Positions 5,760-7,845 of a stretch of DNA of 7,845 nt are shown one piece after another. The first letter of the stretch is position 1; every line of letters begins with the position of its first letter. The stretch is taken from the NCBI GenBank assembly GCA_002455655.1, contig DKLF01000155.1, positions 1-7,845 of the forward strand, given 5' to 3'. Source of the DNA: Oscillibacter sp. UBA6647. GTDB lineage: Bacteria; Bacillota; Clostridia; Oscillospirales; Oscillospiraceae. Made by a program: the position numbers and the translations under genes. The notes below the pieces were generated by a model. It saw only the letters and a program-made list of their open reading frames with translations. It ran no database searches and was not told where the DNA came from.

Positions 5760-5787
5760 TTGACAAACGACCTTTGGGATGATAAAT
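5760..5787 (+). promoter_or_regulatory. Probable promoter of hcp-ferredoxin
   Basis: A perfect TTGACA (5760-5765) is followed by an AT-rich GATAAAT (5781-5787) at a slightly short or irregular spacing (15 to 16 bases) and with a poor -10 match, as expected for a promoter that needs an activator. A short palindrome CTGAAATTCAG (5733-5743) lies just upstream and could be an activator site. The predicted leader is about 90 bases. Confidence 0.4.
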
Positions 5788-5883
5788 GTTAGGTATCAGC
5801 CAACGGAAACAAAAGCGCATCATCCCATTCCCCGATTACCCCCATCAACAGGTTCCATAAATACTAAAGGAGGAAAAAAGGAA

Positions 5884-7509
5884 ATGAGTATGTTCTGCTA
5901 TCAGTGTCAGGAAACCGCCGGAGGAAAAGGCTGCACCATGCGCGGCGTATGCGGCAAAACCGAGGAGGTGGCCAAGCTTCAGGATTTGCTGATTTACACT
6001 CTCAAGGGCGTATCGGAACGCGTCATTCTGGGAAAGCTGGATGTCGGTGCCATGCCCGGGACGAACCGCGAAGTAATCAACAGCCTGTTCATGACCATTA
6101 CCAACGCCAACTTTGACGACGGATCTATCGAGACGCAGATCAAGCGGATGCTGTCCATCCGGGATGGCCTGAAGACCTCTGTGGCAAGCCTGCACGACGC
6201 GGCCACCTTTACGGTGGGCGGCCGGGCCTCCATGCTGGAAAAAGCGGCGGACGTTGGCGTGCTGTCCACGGAGAACGAGGACGTGCGCTCCCTGCGGGAA
6301 ATGATCATTTACGGTGTGAAAGGCATGGCCGCCTATGCCGAGCACGCGGCAAACCTCGGAAAAAAAGACGACAGCATCAGCGCCTTTATCTATGAAGCTC
6401 TGGCGGCGACGCTGGACGACACCCTCACCGCCGACGATCTGGTGGCTCTGACCCTGAAAACCGGCGAGTATGGCGTGAAGACCATGGCGCTGCTGGACGA
6501 GGCCAACACCTCCAAATACGGCAGCCCCGAAATTACCGAGGTAAACATCGGCGTTCGGAAAAATCCCGCCATCCTGATCTCTGGCCACGATCTGGCTGAT
6601 TTGGAGCAACTGATGGAGCAGACGAAGGGCACCGGCGTGGACGTTTACACCCACGGCGAAATGCTGCCCGCCCACTACTATCCCTTCTTCAAGAAGTATG
6701 ATAACTTTGTGGGAAACTACGGCGGCTCCTGGTGGCGGCAGGTGGATGAGTTCGGTCCGTTCCACGGCCCCATTCTCTTTACCACCAACTGCATTGTGCC
6801 CCCCAGAAGCGAGGAAATCCGCGCCAGAATTTTCACCACCGGCTCCTCCGGCTATCCCGGCTGCCGGCATATCGACCCCGACGAAAACGGCAAAAAGGAC
6901 TTCTCCGAAGTCATTGCCCTGGCCAAGACCCTGCCCGCTCCCGAGGAGATCGAGTCCGGCAGCATCGTGGGCGGCTTTGCCCACAATCAGGTGTTAGCCC
7001 TTGCGGACAAGGTGGTGGAAGCCGTGAAATCCGGCGCGATCCGGAAATTCTTCGTCATGGCCGGATGCGACGGGCGCATGAAATCCCGGGAGTATTACAC
7101 CGAATTTGCGAAAAAGCTTCCGGCGGACACCGTGATTCTCACGGCAGGCTGCGCCAAATACCGCTATAACAAGCTGGGCCTTGGCGACATCGGCGGCATT
7201 CCCAGAGTGCTGGACGCAGGCCAGTGCAACGACTCCTACTCTCTGGCAGTCATCGCCATGAAGCTTCAGGAGGTCTTTGGGCTGGACGACATCAACAAGC
7301 TGCCCATCGCGTTCAATATCGCCTGGTATGAGCAAAAGGCCGTGATTGTGCTGCTGGCGCTGTTGTATCTGGGCGTGAAGAATATCCATCTGGGACCCAC
7401 CCTGCCGGGCTTTTTGTCTCCCAACGTGGCAAAGGTGCTGGTGGAAAAATTCGGCATTGCAGGCATCGGAACAGTTGAGGACGACATTGATCTGTTTTTG
7501 AACGCCTGA
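5884..7509 (+). CDS. hcp: Hybrid cluster protein (hydroxylamine / NO reductase), class I
   Basis: The 541-residue protein starts at ATG 5884, ten bases after AAAGGAGG (5866-5873); an in-frame ATG at 5890 is an alternative. The N-terminal motif C5-x2-C8-x8-C17-x5-C23 is the class I pattern that binds a [4Fe-4S] cluster, as in Desulfovibrio, not the longer E. coli type spacing. All hybrid-cluster ligands can be placed by comparison with the Desulfovibrio enzyme: H235, E259, C303, C395 (persulfide cysteine), C423, C448 and E483, with nearly identical spacing. The protein is full length and looks intact. Hcp was described as a hydroxylamine reductase; later work in E. coli supports reduction of nitric oxide to nitrous oxide in the anaerobic cytoplasm. 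The divergent Crp/Fnr regulator and the downstream ferredoxin gene, 49 bases away with no terminator between, fit a nitrosative-stress operon with a dedicated electron donor. Confidence 0.98.
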   Translation: MSMFCYQCQETAGGKGCTMRGVCGKTEEVAKLQDLLIYTLKGVSERVILGKLDVGAMPGTNREVINSLFMTITNANFDDGSIETQIKRMLSIRDGLKTSVASLHDAATFTVGGRASMLEKAADVGVLSTENEDVRSLREMIIYGVKGMAAYAEHAANLGKKDDSISAFIYEALAATLDDTLTADDLVALTLKTGEYGVKTMALLDEANTSKYGSPEITEVNIGVRKNPAILISGHDLADLEQLMEQTKGTGVDVYTHGEMLPAHYYPFFKKYDNFVGNYGGSWWRQVDEFGPFHGPILFTTNCIVPPRSEEIRARIFTTGSSGYPGCRHIDPDENGKKDFSEVIALAKTLPAPEEIESGSIVGGFAHNQVLALADKVVEAVKSGAIRKFFVMAGCDGRMKSREYYTEFAKKLPADTVILTAGCAKYRYNKLGLGDIGGIPRVLDAGQCNDSYSLAVIAMKLQEVFGLDDINKLPIAFNIAWYEQKAVIVLLALLYLGVKNIHLGPTLPGFLSPNVAKVLVEKFGIAGIGTVEDDIDLFLNA

Positions 7510-7558
7510 TTGCAAACGCATTTGATTGAGGGAACTGAAAGGAAGGAGATTTGGCATT

Positions 7559-7747
7559 ATGAACGCAAAAATTGACAGAAACGGCTGCATTTCCTGTGGA
7601 CTGTGCGAGTCCACCTGTCCCGAGGTCTTCCGTATGGGCGACGATGGCCCGGCGGAGGTCTACACTGATCCCGTGCCCACCGATGCGGAGAGCGCGGCCG
7701 AGGAGGCCCGGGACGGCTGTCCCGTCTCCGTCATCTCTTTGGAGTGA
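7559..7747 (+). CDS. Small single [4Fe-4S] ferredoxin
   Basis: The 62-residue protein starts at ATG 7559, ten bases after GGAAGGAG (7541-7548); an upstream in-frame ATG at 7526 lacks a good site. The motif C10-x2-C13-x2-C16-x3-C20-P and a distant C54-P give four ligands (10, 13, 16, 54) for one [4Fe-4S] cluster, as in Desulfovibrio gigas-type ferredoxins. C20 matches the cysteine that forms a disulfide in that protein, but its partner is missing here. The chain is acidic (EVYTDPVPTDAESAAEEARDG), as usual for an electron-transfer protein. Cotranscription with hcp suggests it donates electrons to Hcp, taking the role that the reductase Hcr plays in enterobacteria (inference). No clear terminator follows before the contig ends. 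Confidence 0.95.
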   Translation: MNAKIDRNGCISCGLCESTCPEVFRMGDDGPAEVYTDPVPTDAESAAEEARDGCPVSVISLE

Positions 7748-7835
7748 CACAGGTTTTCACGCCGCGGATCCGGCGCAATTGAACTCCCCCCATGATTGAA
7801 ATTTCCCTATCTTTGAAGTCGAAAAAGCGCCCGCC

Positions 7836-7845
7836 AGATCGGAAG
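7836..7845 (+). other. Illumina adapter remnant at the contig end
   Basis: The last ten bases, AGATCGGAAG, equal the start of the TruSeq adapter. A chance match of ten bases exactly at the terminus is very unlikely, so this is probably untrimmed adapter and not genomic DNA. Bases just before it have low assembly support by implication. Confidence 0.88.

Noticed and set aside
5747..5782. Short plus-strand ORF beginning MRVWIDKRPLG in the regulator-hcp gap
   Set aside because: Very short, no ribosome site, and overlaps the predicted hcp promoter.
5845..6984. A 379-codon minus-strand frame opposite hcp
   Set aside because: Shadow of the codon pattern of hcp, whose metal ligands are all intact.
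7760..7775. Small hairpin CGCCG/CGGCG after the ferredoxin gene as a terminator
   Set aside because: Only five base pairs, and no T-tract follows.

Overview
The window looks like a complete short assembly contig from a fairly GC-rich Firmicute, most likely a Clostridia/Oscillospirales-type gut anaerobe. Reasons: strong AGGAGG-type ribosome sites, sigma-A promoters with near-consensus boxes, a class I (strict-anaerobe type) hybrid cluster protein, a clostridial-type Crp/Fnr regulator, and closest family resemblances to Firmicutes metal-handling proteins. The taxonomic call is inference. The last ten bases (7836-7845) match the start of the Illumina TruSeq adapter, so the right edge is a raw contig end.

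Left part (1-3390): after about 310 bases with no convincing gene, a near-perfect sigma-A promoter (314-342) and a structured leader (hairpin 371-409) precede a three-gene operon. It encodes a small two-helix membrane protein with a His/Cys cluster (430-741), a single-chain fusion of a CobW-like GTPase domain to a DUF318/ArsP_1-type permease (859-2502), and a TIGR03943/YcgQ-like membrane protein whose start codon overlaps the permease stop (2499-3332). The permease and YcgQ-like protein correspond to the Bacillus ycgR-ycgQ pair. The set is best read as a metal-ion (possibly zinc) transport or allocation module; the substrate is not shown by the sequence. A strong hairpin closes the operon.

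Middle (3391-4932): a separate sigma-A promoter (3429-3457), sharing an 11-base stretch with the first promoter, drives a GufA-type ZIP metal transporter (3498-4289), followed by a textbook terminator. Then comes an orphan gene for a 130-residue, hydrophilic, apparently disordered protein (4421-4813), closed by a 15-bp hairpin.

Right part (4933-7845): a Crp/Fnr-family regulator on the minus strand is divergent from hcp (hybrid cluster protein) and a small single-cluster ferredoxin gene. This is the usual arrangement of a nitrosative-stress unit: the regulator probably senses NO or a related signal, Hcp detoxifies it, and the ferredoxin probably supplies electrons. A 14-bp perfect palindrome just downstream of the regulator's own promoter is a candidate operator.

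The most unusual items are the GTPase-permease fusion with its altered GTPase motifs, the small His/Cys membrane protein heading its operon, and the orphan low-complexity protein. No mobile element, CRISPR array, rRNA or tRNA was recognised.
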